This document shows positions 51,908 to 60,118 of a stretch of 64,000 bases of DNA, in pieces (the first letter of the stretch is position 1; every line of letters begins with the position of its first letter). Source of the DNA: Octadecabacter sp. SW4 (GTDB lineage: Bacteria > Pseudomonadota > Alphaproteobacteria > Rhodobacterales > Rhodobacteraceae); the NCBI RefSeq assembly GCF_008065155.1, contig NZ_CP042821.1, positions 1-64,000 on the forward strand. Direction: 5' to 3'. The position numbers and the translations under genes are program-made. Below the pieces are notes generated by a model. The model was not told where the DNA came from and did not search any database. It worked only from the letters and a program-made list of their open reading frames with translations.

Positions 51908-52577
51908 CTTCACGCACACCTTCGGCGACGATTTTGAGCATACCATCTGGCAGCGGGCGCTGTAGTTGCAGAGCGTCTTCAGTCGGCGCAGTCAGCCATT
52001 GGCGCCATTCTTCGGGCTGCGTCAGGATGACAGGCATCGCTTTGGGATGGATTGGACGCACCTCTGCATTCGGAGAGCAGGTCAGAAACCCGAACAGGTC
52101 TGCTGTTATTTCGCCTTCCTTCAATTTGCGCACAGAGGTCCACTCGGTATGCAATCCGGCAAAAAAGGCCAGCGGTCGATCCTCGTTCAGCGCAAACCAG
52201 ACCGGCGAATTGCGCGGTGCACCGGGCCGCTGATCAAGTTCGGAAAAGCTGGTGAAGGGCACAAGACATCGATGTTCTACACCAAGCCAGCGCCGCCAAT
52301 GCGGTGAGGTAACATTGCGAATATTGGTCACGCCGGGATCGGTGCGCTTACCTTCCAAGAATTTTGCAGGCGTCGGCATCCCCCAGCGTGCCGCTGATAG
52401 CCGCCAACCGCCAACATCGTTGGCTTTGATGATGGGTGCCGCATAATCCGGCCAGATTCCGGTCAGCGGGGGCAAGTTGCCAATCGTGTCCTCCAATTGG
52501 TCGTCGCCCTCCAGCACGTCGTCAAAGAGGTGGCGCATCGCGTCCTGGCTTTTGGTTTGGGAATAGAGATTGCACAT
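51897..52577 (-). CDS. SOS-response-associated peptidase (SRAP/YedK/HMCES)
   Basis: A 226-residue protein that forms a covalent thiazolidine link to abasic sites in single-stranded DNA. It starts MCNLYSQTKSQ, so Cys2 becomes the reactive N terminus; this fixes the start at 52577 although the frame is open to 52973. The other conserved residues are in LVPFTSFSELDQ (Glu) and RPIHPKAMPVIL (His). It heads the SRAP-imuA-imuB-dnaE2 operon, with an SOS box 41 bases upstream. Confidence 0.93.
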   Translation of the reverse strand: MCNLYSQTKSQDAMRHLFDDVLEGDDQLEDTIGNLPPLTGIWPDYAAPIIKANDVGGWRLSAARWGMPTPAKFLEGKRTDPGVTNIRNVTSPHWRRWLGVEHRCLVPFTSFSELDQRPGAPRNSPVWFALNEDRPLAFFAGLHTEWTSVRKLKEGEITADLFGFLTCSPNAEVRPIHPKAMPVILTQPEEWRQWLTAPTEDALQLQRPLPDGMLKIVAEGVREDAA

Positions 52578-52617
52578 GAGCGGGGCTTTCAGGAATCTGG
52601 ATTGATCGAATAATCTG

Positions 52618-52632
52618 GAACATTGCCAGAAC
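52618..52632 (-). promoter_or_regulatory. LexA (SOS) box of the mutasome operon
   Basis: GAAC-ATTGCCA-GAAC on the plus strand, equal to GTTC-N7-GTTC on the transcribed side. This is the alphaproteobacterial LexA consensus. It lies 41 bases before the SRAP start codon. Confidence 0.85.
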
Positions 52633-53239
52633 AAGCAGGTCTTGGAAAGCCATCTTAGCTCGGCAAAGTCCGGCAGACTGCTCATGCGGCACTGTTTGCC
52701 TGACGGCCTCACCTGCTCGGCTGCGCGTGTCGCAGTTGAGCACAGGCCGCTGGCCTGTCGCGCATGCGGCCATGCGGCCTTACCGCGGCGGCGCACTTGG
52801 CGTCCCAGTTTGCCCGTCTCGCGAGCACGTCGTGATCCGGCCACGCCTGCGGTTTCCACTCTGGTCTGTTTTGCTAAAGCAAAACGATCCCGCCGCTCCA
52901 TCCGCCTGCGTGTCCCGCTCCCGCCGCTTGCCTGCTCGCGTCGTGCAAACCTCGCGTCAAAACACACACACATGACTGTGGAAGCATATCCTCCGGATGG
53001 CCCCCAAATCAGCCCGCCTCAAGGATCGCAAAACTTTTCGGCGAGAGTTGGCTGTGTGGAGAGGTCAGTCGCGCGCGTGAGGTTGCGCTTGTTGTGAGCA
53101 CGGCGCTTGGAAAACTTTTGCGCCCAGCAAGCTGGCGGCTGCGCCGTCCCTGACCCGGACAGATTCGGTGAACCAGAAATCGGCCATGCCCCCACAATCA
53201 CGTGGTGGTCATCAAACTCAAACATCTGGAGATGAACAC
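52633..53239. other. Gene-poor interval between the SOS operon and the DUF2493 gene
   Basis: About 600 bases between divergent genes. Open frames here (for example the upstream extension of the SRAP frame) have no start signals. I see no RNA gene. Confidence 0.45.
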
Positions 53240-54169
53240 ATGGCCTACGATCAAGCGACAACATACGAGACAATCGAACTCTTCGGTCTGACGGAGAAAG
53301 ATGCACACCTACCAATCCCGCAGGACGATATCCTGAAAGACAGCATCATTCGCGAAGCATTTGAGACCCTGCTCGGGCAGTTACGCAACACCGGACTTGA
53401 GGGAGAAATCGAACCCCTCGCCCACGGGCTGGCAACAATCCTGCAGCGCCGCAAGGTGGCCCTCGGCAAAGAAGTCGACCGCACAGCTGACAAGATCGGC
53501 GCACTGGCAAAATGCCACGATGGATCAGAGATCGCAGAAACAGCTCTGGAAGAGGCGCAAGCGCGCTTCGTGCAATTGCGCGAGATCGTGGACGCCATCG
53601 AGACGATGGGGGAGGCCGCTGCAGAGTGCTACGAGGTCGAGACTGGCAATGCCTTTATCCCGGCATCGGGATCGCGCGCCAGCGTTCGGGCGCAAGAGAC
53701 GGGTGCCGTCTTCGAGGCCAAGCAGCTTCTCGAACAGCATGATCGTGAGACCGCCGCCAAGTCAAAAGTCGAAGGCGTGCCGCTGATCGTGTCGGGGTCA
53801 ACCGACTGGACCGACATCGACGTCATCTTCCGCACACTCGATAAGGTGCGGGAACGCATCAAGCAGAACCGCAATCAGGATATCTTCCTCTGCCACAAAG
53901 GCGGCAGGCATGGGGCGGAAATGATCGCGGCGCGGTGGGCGCGTGCGCGGGGCATCAGCCAAGCGCGCTTTGATCCGCGCTGGTCCGCACACGGACGTGC
54001 AGCACCGTTCAAGTGCAACGATGAGATGCTGGACGATAAGTTCGCCGCGACGGGGGTTGTCCTCTTCGGCGGCAACGGGGTCGCGCTGAACCTCGGCCAG
54101 AAGGCCGAAGCGAAAGGACTGACGGTGATGCGGGTCGCAGATCCAGCGAAGACATCGGGCGAGGCATAA
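53240..54169 (+). CDS. DUF2493 (cpYpsA-related SLOG) protein
   Basis: A 309-residue protein. The C-terminal 120 residues hold the SLOG/YpsA-like Rossmann domain: LIVSGSTDWTDIDVIFRTLD, IFLCHKGGRHGAEMIAARWA and TGVVLFGGNGVALNLGQKAE. The N-terminal 190 residues are largely helical. SLOG proteins bind nucleotides or their derivatives and some act in defence signalling; this subgroup is common in plasmid cargo, function unproven. The ATG at 53240 has GGAG upstream. A UUCG-loop terminator follows. Confidence 0.85.
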   Translation: MAYDQATTYETIELFGLTEKDAHLPIPQDDILKDSIIREAFETLLGQLRNTGLEGEIEPLAHGLATILQRRKVALGKEVDRTADKIGALAKCHDGSEIAETALEEAQARFVQLREIVDAIETMGEAAAECYEVETGNAFIPASGSRASVRAQETGAVFEAKQLLEQHDRETAAKSKVEGVPLIVSGSTDWTDIDVIFRTLDKVRERIKQNRNQDIFLCHKGGRHGAEMIAARWARARGISQARFDPRWSAHGRAAPFKCNDEMLDDKFAATGVVLFGGNGVALNLGQKAEAKGLTVMRVADPAKTSGEA

Positions 54170-54177
54170 GTCAGAGA

Positions 54178-54202
54178 GGGTCACCTTCGGGTGGCCCTTT
54201 CT
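54178..54202 (+). terminator. Intrinsic terminator with UUCG tetraloop
   Basis: GGGTCACC (54178-54185), TTCG loop, GGTGGCCC (54190-54197), then TTTCTT. The C(UUCG)G closing pair makes a very stable hairpin. Confidence 0.85.
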
Positions 54203-54542
54203 TCGTTTGCACCGGCAGTGTGGTGAGTAGGACAATCGCCGTGAATCGATCCTGCTTTTGCTGGAACGCGAGATTGCGGGTCATCCCGACCAGATTGTGG
54301 GGTCCCAAACTGAAAAATGATCATCATGCAGAACATTAGACAGGCACGGTGTAACCTGTGCGAACCAAACCTTCTGTGATACATTAGGCAACTTTGACCT
54401 TCACGTTACGACCCAGACCCAATAGAAAGATGCACAAAATGGGTGGACTGAACCGACACCAGATGGCTGACGAATTCGCCATAAGCCGAGTTATACTCCA
54501 AAGCGCATGCGCCGAACACAATTCCGGGAAAGGTGTAGATTG

Positions 54543-54806
54543 ATGACGAATTCATTGGCCGATAGCAAGATCGAGGCACAGATTCTGGCGCTGGCCAAGG
54601 AGCGGCTCTCGATGGTGAAATATCATGCAAAAAGCGATGAGATAGAACAAGTATTCATGATGTATCAGGGGCTGAGCACATTGGTCGAATTGGCTATGCC
54701 ATCGGACTCTGCCCTTTCTGAAGGCACAAGGAAAGCGCTTCAAGCCTGTGAGAGTGAAGGCTCGCGTCTGTGTGGGACTTTTGTTTCCATGAAAGACACT
54801 TTGTAA
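54543..54806 (+). CDS. Small hypothetical protein
   Basis: An 87-residue soluble helical frame (SKIEAQILALAKERLSMVKY, then EIEQVFMMYQGLSTLVELAM). I do not recognise it and the ribosome-binding site is weak. It stands alone between a terminator and the nucleotidyltransferase region. It could be a chance frame. Confidence 0.35.
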   Translation: MTNSLADSKIEAQILALAKERLSMVKYHAKSDEIEQVFMMYQGLSTLVELAMPSDSALSEGTRKALQACESEGSRLCGTFVSMKDTL

Positions 54807-55018
54807 GCCGATCACCGGTCAGCGACGCATGACGTTTGGGCCACAATTGACTGACAGCCTGCGGCGGAGTTATCCAGAAAAGCCGCCGTATCGTGTCAAG
54901 TATGTGCGACGCTCAACGCCCTCGCTTCAATCTCAGTGAACTAGACTGATGGCGAATGTGGTGGGACGGCTCATTGCTGTGTTGGAGATTACACATCGTC
55001 GCAGCCTTTCTCTCGATC

Positions 55019-55084
55019 ATGCCTAGCAAATTTTTATTTTGATAGGTATATCCATGCCAAGCAAAACTTGGAAATGATAGGCAT
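55019..55084. repeat. Tandem 31-bp dyad repeats before the nucleotidyltransferase
   Basis: Two 31-bp units (55019-55049 and 55054-55084) start 35 bp apart. Both read ATGCC-(T/A)-AGCAAA ... TGATAGG-(T/C)-AT, and their ends are inverted (ATGCC against GGCAT or GGTAT). The second unit reaches the first bases of the gene. The layout suits an autoregulatory operator. Confidence 0.6.
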
Positions 55085-56099
55085 GATCTCTCTCAGCAGT
55101 ATCGCGATGAGCGCATATACCGACCTGGTACGGCTTCTGAAGGACGACGCACTGTCCGGAGTTGACGGTAAACCGACACTTAAGCAGCGCGGCGACAAAG
55201 GGTATTGGTATGCGGCGCGCCGTGTTGGGACGGACATGCGGTTCGTCTACATTGGCGAAGATACCGAAGAAACGCGTGTGCGTATTGAGCGCATTGAAGA
55301 TTTACGCGCGACCGCGAAGGAACGTCAGGCCGAGCGGTCGCGGCTGGTCCGGCTCTTGCGCGCAGAAGGCATGACGCCAACTGATCGGGCAACCGGCTCC
55401 ATTCTTTCGGCTATGGCCGCTGCAGGGACATTCCGGCTGGGCGGCACCATCGTCGGGACAATTGCGTTTCGGCTTTATGAGGGTGAACTTGGTTTACGTC
55501 TGCCTTTGGGGGGAATGGCCAACACCGGCGACATCGACATCGCTCAATTCGAAAAGCTCAGTGTCGCGCTGGAGGATCAGGTTGACCCTGGGTTGGCTGA
55601 CACGTTCTCGGCGTTGAAGTTTGTTCCTTTGCCGGCGCTTGATCAAGGGCGGACATGGCGATGGGCGCAGGGCGGCAGTGGCCAGTTGGTTGAATTCCTG
55701 ACACCCGCCTTTGGGGATGAGACTATTCGCGATTTACCGGCTCTTGGTGTGAATGCGCAAGCGCTGAACTACCTCAACTTTCTAATCGCTGAACCGATCC
55801 ATGCGGCGGCGATCTATCGATCTGGCATTCTGGTGCAGGTACCGCGTCCGGAGCGATATGCGATCCACAAGCTTATCATCGCAGATCGACGGCGAGATGG
55901 GGCAGGCAGCCTCAAGTCCGCAAAAGATCGCGAACAAGCGGCGTTTCTGATTGCGGCGTTGGCTGAGGATCGCCCCGATGATCTGGCCAGAGCCTACAGT
56001 GCTGCGCTGGAGGTCGGCCCGCGTTGGCGTGAGCGGATTGGCAATTCTCTGGGCCGCATGCCGGAGACGCGAGACATTCTGGACAGCATCAGCACGTGA
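55083..56099 (+). CDS. GSU2403-family nucleotidyltransferase-fold protein
   Basis: A 338-residue protein. The nucleotidyltransferase core is visible as FRLGGTIVGTIAFRLYEGEL, then NTGDIDIAQFEKLSV (DxD), in the NTP_transf_8 (GSU2403) pattern. The N-terminal 80 residues are basic and helical (ATAKERQAERSRLVRLLRAE). The C-terminal part is helical (ERYAIHKLIIADRRRDGAG). Related nucleotidyltransferases act in toxin-antitoxin and abortive-infection systems, but this family's role is not established. Start is uncertain: ATG 55083 (GGAA upstream) lies in the dyad repeat; ATG 55107 (MSAYTDLVRLL) is an alternative. Confidence 0.82.
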   Translation: MISLSSIAMSAYTDLVRLLKDDALSGVDGKPTLKQRGDKGYWYAARRVGTDMRFVYIGEDTEETRVRIERIEDLRATAKERQAERSRLVRLLRAEGMTPTDRATGSILSAMAAAGTFRLGGTIVGTIAFRLYEGELGLRLPLGGMANTGDIDIAQFEKLSVALEDQVDPGLADTFSALKFVPLPALDQGRTWRWAQGGSGQLVEFLTPAFGDETIRDLPALGVNAQALNYLNFLIAEPIHAAAIYRSGILVQVPRPERYAIHKLIIADRRRDGAGSLKSAKDREQAAFLIAALAEDRPDDLARAYSAALEVGPRWRERIGNSLGRMPETRDILDSIST

Positions 56100-56528
56100 T
56101 CACTTCTCAAGTAAGTGCCGCCTGACAGCATCCCATCTCCAGAGGATTGCTTGGGGTTCGGCAGCAGTAACATCACCAGCTCTTGGACCGCAGATACGAA
56201 AACGTGCATGATGCTTTAGAACAGCCCATTATCCGACTTGGGCAGCAGAACAAATTCCACACGTTGCATCAAAGCGAACCCGACCTTCACCTCTATCGAG
56301 ATCAACGAGAACTGTGGCGACTGCGATGTGGGGGCACACATTTGGGTCTCTTCTTTTTGCTCATTGATGTGGATCGCACGGGGTCGGACCGGCCGTTCCC
56401 TACGCTGTGCTCCGGCAAGCACAAATACGGCTTCCACGCCTTAGGCGCGGACCCTCCGCATTTGCGCTTGCGACCGGTCCTGGTGCCCCCGTGCCCAAAA
56501 GACCACATCGCAAAAAGGAGAGACCCAA
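56100..56528. other. Gene-poor interval
   Basis: About 430 bases with no supported gene. Overlapping short frames on both strands have no start signal. A good ribosome-binding site (AAAAAGGAGAG) at its right end belongs to the next small gene. Confidence 0.45.
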
Positions 56529-56735
56529 ATGACCAACCACTACGTCGCAACAGTTCCCGTCAAATACACCGATGGCGAAGGCCAGGAGCGCACCCGCTTC
56601 CAACGCGTCGGGGCTATGTTCCGCAACACCCGCAACGGGGATGGCTTGGAGTTTTTCAGCCTCAAGCTCGACTTCCCCGTCGGTGTCCAAGAGCTGGTGA
56701 TGTTCCCACCAAGCTCAAAGGAACCCCAAGAGTAA
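56529..56735 (+). CDS. Small conserved-looking plasmid protein
   Basis: A 68-residue protein (NHYVATVPVKYTDGEGQERT, then FRNTRNGDGLEFFSLKLDFP). A strong AAGGAGAG ribosome-binding site and a following strong hairpin argue that it is real. It resembles the small single-domain beta proteins, DUF736-like in size, seen on these plasmids, but I cannot assign a family. Confidence 0.65.
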   Translation: MTNHYVATVPVKYTDGEGQERTRFQRVGAMFRNTRNGDGLEFFSLKLDFPVGVQELVMFPPSSKEPQE

Positions 56736-56744
56736 ATCCTCCCC

Positions 56745-56776
56745 GAGATTGGGCCGCCCTCAGGCGGCCCAATCTC
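56745..56776 (+). terminator. Strong hairpin after the small gene
   Basis: GAGATTGGGCCGCC (56745-56758) and GGCGGCCCAATCTC (56763-56776) are a perfect 14-bp stem with a 4-base loop. No T-run follows, so termination efficiency is uncertain. Confidence 0.6.
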
Positions 56777-57306
56777 TGCTCCAGAGATCGCTGTGCGGCC
56801 GGTTGAGACCCCGGCCATAGGCCGCGGTCACGGTTGCCGATGACAGGACTGCGGAGCAGTCCTGATGGTTTCTGCTGAGGTTGAAGAAGCGCGGTGACAG
56901 TGCTGCCAGCCAGCCTCAAGGGGGCCATCCCCAAAAACCTTTCGGCAAGAGCTTTCAGGTTTTTGCGGCAGAGAATTGGCACGCCAATTCTGGCTTCCCT
57001 TGACCCTGACTGTCTGCCCTGTCGGTTGAGTTCTGTCCCGCCCCTTCGTTTCTGTCCGAACATTACATGTTCAGACAGACCTCAGGCGCGGGTCCTGTTG
57101 AGACGGCTGACGTTGTCGCAAGCGGCTGGTGTTGGTTGGCGCCCTCTCGGGCGCGGCCTCGCACCTGCGGTGCTCGGCGTGAAACGGAATACAAGGCTGC
57201 CTGCGCCCTTAATCACCGTAAGTATATTATTGACAGATTAGTATAGTTTCGTATGGTGGGTGCAGCCTTGTATGAAGGTGGCAGGAAATAGGGGGTCTTT
57301 CTTCGC
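56777..57306. other. Noncoding interval upstream of the mobilisation genes; candidate oriT region
   Basis: About 530 bases between the small gene and the mobilisation operon. It holds a hairpin, GCGCCC-TCTC-GGGCGC, near 57140 and an AT-rich segment with TTGACA at 57230-57235. In VirD2-type plasmids oriT usually lies next to the relaxase operon, so a nick site is likely here, but none was recognised. Confidence 0.4.
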
Positions 57307-57888
57307 ATGTCTCGCTCAGAACGTCTCACTGATGCGCAACGCATGGAGATCGTGCGCGAAGCCGCCAACGGCGTGCCTACGTCCGTGCTTGCGGAGCGGT
57401 TCGGAGTGACACCGCGGGCAGTGCAATACACGGTGAAGAGTGACGCAGAACGCCAGCGCGATACCGCCGTGCCGGTCTTGGCGGTGAGTGTGAAAGTAAC
57501 TCCAGAAGAGATGGCAGCATTCGATGCGGTGCTGGCGTCAGCGGGGATCGAGACCCGCTCGGAAGGGCTGCGCCGCTTGATGCAAGCGGCAGGTGGCACC
57601 TTTGTGGCGGACGCATCGATGGCGGCAGAGATGGCGCGTTATCGCGCCTCTTTGAATGACGTTGGAAACGGTGTCGCCCAGATTGTCAAGCAGATGCAAA
57701 AGGCCAATCGGGCGGGGCAGGGATCTGGTGCAGAGTTCTCCGAGTTGCGGCTTGCGCAAATGCGCGGGCTAGCGCGGTTCATTCTCGACAGTGCAGACGA
57801 GATTGACCTGCTGGTGCGCCGCCGTCGCGATGCGATGCAGCTGGACGCGACAGCCGCTCTGAGGGAGTTCGCCCATGCAGCGGAATGA
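57307..57888 (+). CDS. Mobilisation accessory protein (MobC/VirC2-like)
   Basis: A 193-residue protein. The N-terminal third is a helix-turn-helix (DAQRMEIVREAANGVPTSVL, ERFGVTPRAVQYTVK). The rest resembles plasmid mobilisation accessory proteins with a ribbon-helix-helix-like part (VKVTPEEMAAFDAVLASAGI, RSEGLRRLMQAAGG) and the helical NGVAQIVKQMQKANRAGQGS. It overlaps the relaxase by 14 bases and so is coupled to it. It probably helps the relaxase bind oriT and may repress the operon. Confidence 0.78.
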   Translation: MSRSERLTDAQRMEIVREAANGVPTSVLAERFGVTPRAVQYTVKSDAERQRDTAVPVLAVSVKVTPEEMAAFDAVLASAGIETRSEGLRRLMQAAGGTFVADASMAAEMARYRASLNDVGNGVAQIVKQMQKANRAGQGSGAEFSELRLAQMRGLARFILDSADEIDLLVRRRRDAMQLDATAALREFAHAAE

Positions 57889-60118
57889 TGCGGTTGGTGC
57901 CGTCACCGGAGAGATATTTGAGGATGGGTGGAGCCGGATCCGGGGCTCGATGCAGGGTCTGCATGTGGCCAAGCAAAAGCAGATGGTGCGTGCTGCTGCT
58001 GGACATCGGGCAGCTGTGTTCAAGGCGATCCGGGGTGGGGGCACGCACACCAAATCACAGCTCGCAAACCAGCTCGAATATCTTACGACAAAGTCCACCC
58101 ACATCGTCGACAGCAGCGGGTTCCTGGATGGCAAATCCAAGCTTGAGCGCGGCGAGATCAAAGACCTGACAGAGCGCTTTGCCAAGCGCTGGAGCGCCGG
58201 GTTCAAACCCAAGCTGGGGCAAACCACACATTTGTTGATGTCCTTCCCAATTGGCACACGCGGGGAGGATGTGCGCGACATCGCGACCGACGTGGCCGAG
58301 CGGTTTTTCCAAACCGATGAGGGGCACTTTGATTACATCATCGCCGTGCATGAGGACCGTGACCACCCGCATGCGCATCTCGTTTTGAACCGCCGCTCGC
58401 AAGAGGGCGAGTTCTTCTATTTGGCGCGCAATCATCGGTTCAACTATGACGACTTCCGGCTGGCGATGGTCGAAGAAGCGGAAAAGTATGGCGTGCGGTT
58501 GGAAGCCACGCGGCGGGTGGATCGCGGCGAGGTGCATTACCCGGCCAAGACCCGCGAGGTTTATGCCGCCAAGGAAGAGGGCAGGGTGCCCCAAGAACGG
58601 GAACGCGTTAGTAAGGATCTGACCCGGACGCTTGCCGAGATCGCGAATACCAAGATCGTATTTCACTCGCTGGCAGCGGAAGCGTCTTCCGAGAACCGCG
58701 CAGATATTGCCCAAGTGCTGTTCCGTGCCGGCGAGGTACTGGCGAAGGGTGGTCACGTTGAAACCGCAGGAGGCATTTACATGGCCGAAGACGAAACGTT
58801 CGAGGATCTGCGCAGCCGTTGCGCGGAAAAGGTCACTAACATCACAGACCTGATCGCGGCAAAGCCGGATGCGGAGCGGCCCGCGCTGGAGAAAACCCTC
58901 AACGCCATTCAAGCGCGGGTGCAGCATATGCAGCCGCTCGGGTTGCGGTCCAATTCCCTCTCGGAGGGTCCGTCAGAGGGTGGGGTTTATTCTGAAGCCA
59001 ATATTCAGCAAAGCGAACTGGAGCGTCTGTCTGAGCCACGGGTGCGCGCCCGCGTTGATGCAGCATTGCGCGGCACGGGGATCAGCACAGCGCAGGTTGT
59101 GGCCCGGATGGAGACAGGGGCACAGAACGCGGCTCTGGAACATCAATGGATTGCGGATGATCTGTCCAAGGTGGCCGAGGCGAAGGATCTGAACCTCGAG
59201 CGCCGTGCGGATTTGGAACAGGCGCGGGATATCCTCAATGATGTACATGTGCAGCTGGGGACCATGCTGGAGCGGGAAAGTGTGCTGCGCCGTGACGGGG
59301 TCATTGAAGAAGCCCGCGAGGTTCAGGCGCATGTGACTGATGCTCAGATCGAAACCGCTGCCAATGCCGTTCGCATCGAGACTCGGATTGAGGCCGGGAC
59401 TAAAGATCGGGACGAAGCGGTGATCGAAAGCCGTGCCGTAGAGCGTTTGGAAGACGCACAGCGGGACTATCTGCGCGACCATCCAGAGCTGATTGCACGC
59501 CCGACCGATGTGATCCGCACGGATGAAGAGGGCAGGGCGGTGATCGTAGATCGGGCCGCTGCAGAGCGGGTTATCATTGAGGTTGAAGCGGCGCGGTTGG
59601 GCGCACACAGCAGCACGCCAATCTCGGTTTCCGTCACGCGCGACCTACAGGCGCGATATCCCGATATGCCCGAGCAATTGGCGGATGGTCTCGGCGACAC
59701 ATACGAGCGGGTTTATGAAGCGCGCGACGCTGAACGGGAGGAAAACCTTACGGAGCGCGAGACGGACCGGAATGAAACGCCCGAACTGTCCCGTGTTCTC
59801 GTCCATGAACGGGCAGGGGAATTGTCGTCGCCCTTTGAGACCGAAACCGAACGTGAGGCCTTCCGCACCGAGGTGGCGCGGGTTTTGGACGCGGCGCAGC
59901 TGGATCGTCTGAACGATGGCGACAGCGATGCTTTGGAAAACATCATCGAAGATCGCCTCGACCGTCTCTATGCCGCAAAGGTCTATTTGCAATCGGATGC
60001 GGCAACGGCAAACTCGGAGGCGTTGCGACAGGTTGTCGATGAGCTGGCAGATGTTGAAGTCGAGAGACACCGCGCGGCGGACGTGGACGGCGAGACAGAG
60101 CGGGGCCAGGTCCATTGA
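57875..60118 (+). CDS. VirD2-type relaxase/mobilisation nuclease
   Basis: A 747-residue relaxase. The N-terminal 300 residues hold the nuclease: a candidate catalytic Tyr in NQLEYLTTKSTHIVDSSG (about 69) and the metal-binding triad in HEDRDHPHAHLVLNR (HxHxH-type, about 160). THLLMSFPIGTRGEDVRDIA is family-typical. The C-terminal 400 residues are long, charged and helical with many ERE/DRE runs. It should nick oriT and lead the strand into a recipient. It overlaps the coupling-protein gene by ATGA. Confidence 0.93.
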   Translation: MQRNDAVGAVTGEIFEDGWSRIRGSMQGLHVAKQKQMVRAAAGHRAAVFKAIRGGGTHTKSQLANQLEYLTTKSTHIVDSSGFLDGKSKLERGEIKDLTERFAKRWSAGFKPKLGQTTHLLMSFPIGTRGEDVRDIATDVAERFFQTDEGHFDYIIAVHEDRDHPHAHLVLNRRSQEGEFFYLARNHRFNYDDFRLAMVEEAEKYGVRLEATRRVDRGEVHYPAKTREVYAAKEEGRVPQERERVSKDLTRTLAEIANTKIVFHSLAAEASSENRADIAQVLFRAGEVLAKGGHVETAGGIYMAEDETFEDLRSRCAEKVTNITDLIAAKPDAERPALEKTLNAIQARVQHMQPLGLRSNSLSEGPSEGGVYSEANIQQSELERLSEPRVRARVDAALRGTGISTAQVVARMETGAQNAALEHQWIADDLSKVAEAKDLNLERRADLEQARDILNDVHVQLGTMLERESVLRRDGVIEEAREVQAHVTDAQIETAANAVRIETRIEAGTKDRDEAVIESRAVERLEDAQRDYLRDHPELIARPTDVIRTDEEGRAVIVDRAAAERVIIEVEAARLGAHSSTPISVSVTRDLQARYPDMPEQLADGLGDTYERVYEARDAEREENLTERETDRNETPELSRVLVHERAGELSSPFETETEREAFRTEVARVLDAAQLDRLNDGDSDALENIIEDRLDRLYAAKVYLQSDAATANSEALRQVVDELADVEVERHRAADVDGETERGQVH

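Larger units (their letters stand above)
98..59818. repeat. Strand-polarised GGGCAGGG octamers (KOPS/AIMS-like)
   Basis: Minus-strand copies (CCCTGCCC read on plus) start at 98, 254, 12294, 12344 and 13141. Plus-strand copies start at 14899, 16966, 17097, 18283, 19515, 19520, 20028, 21392, 22572, 23471, 30693, 39203, 40571, 42373, 57715, 58579, 59530 and 59811. None was found in the opposite orientation on either side. The octamer fits the E. coli KOPS consensus GGGNAGGG. Counting was by eye. Confidence 0.7.

Noticed and set aside
52577..52973. 132-residue N-terminal extension of the SRAP frame
   Set aside because: SRAP enzymes need Cys at position 2 (MCNLYS). The extension also covers the LexA box, so translation must start at 52577.
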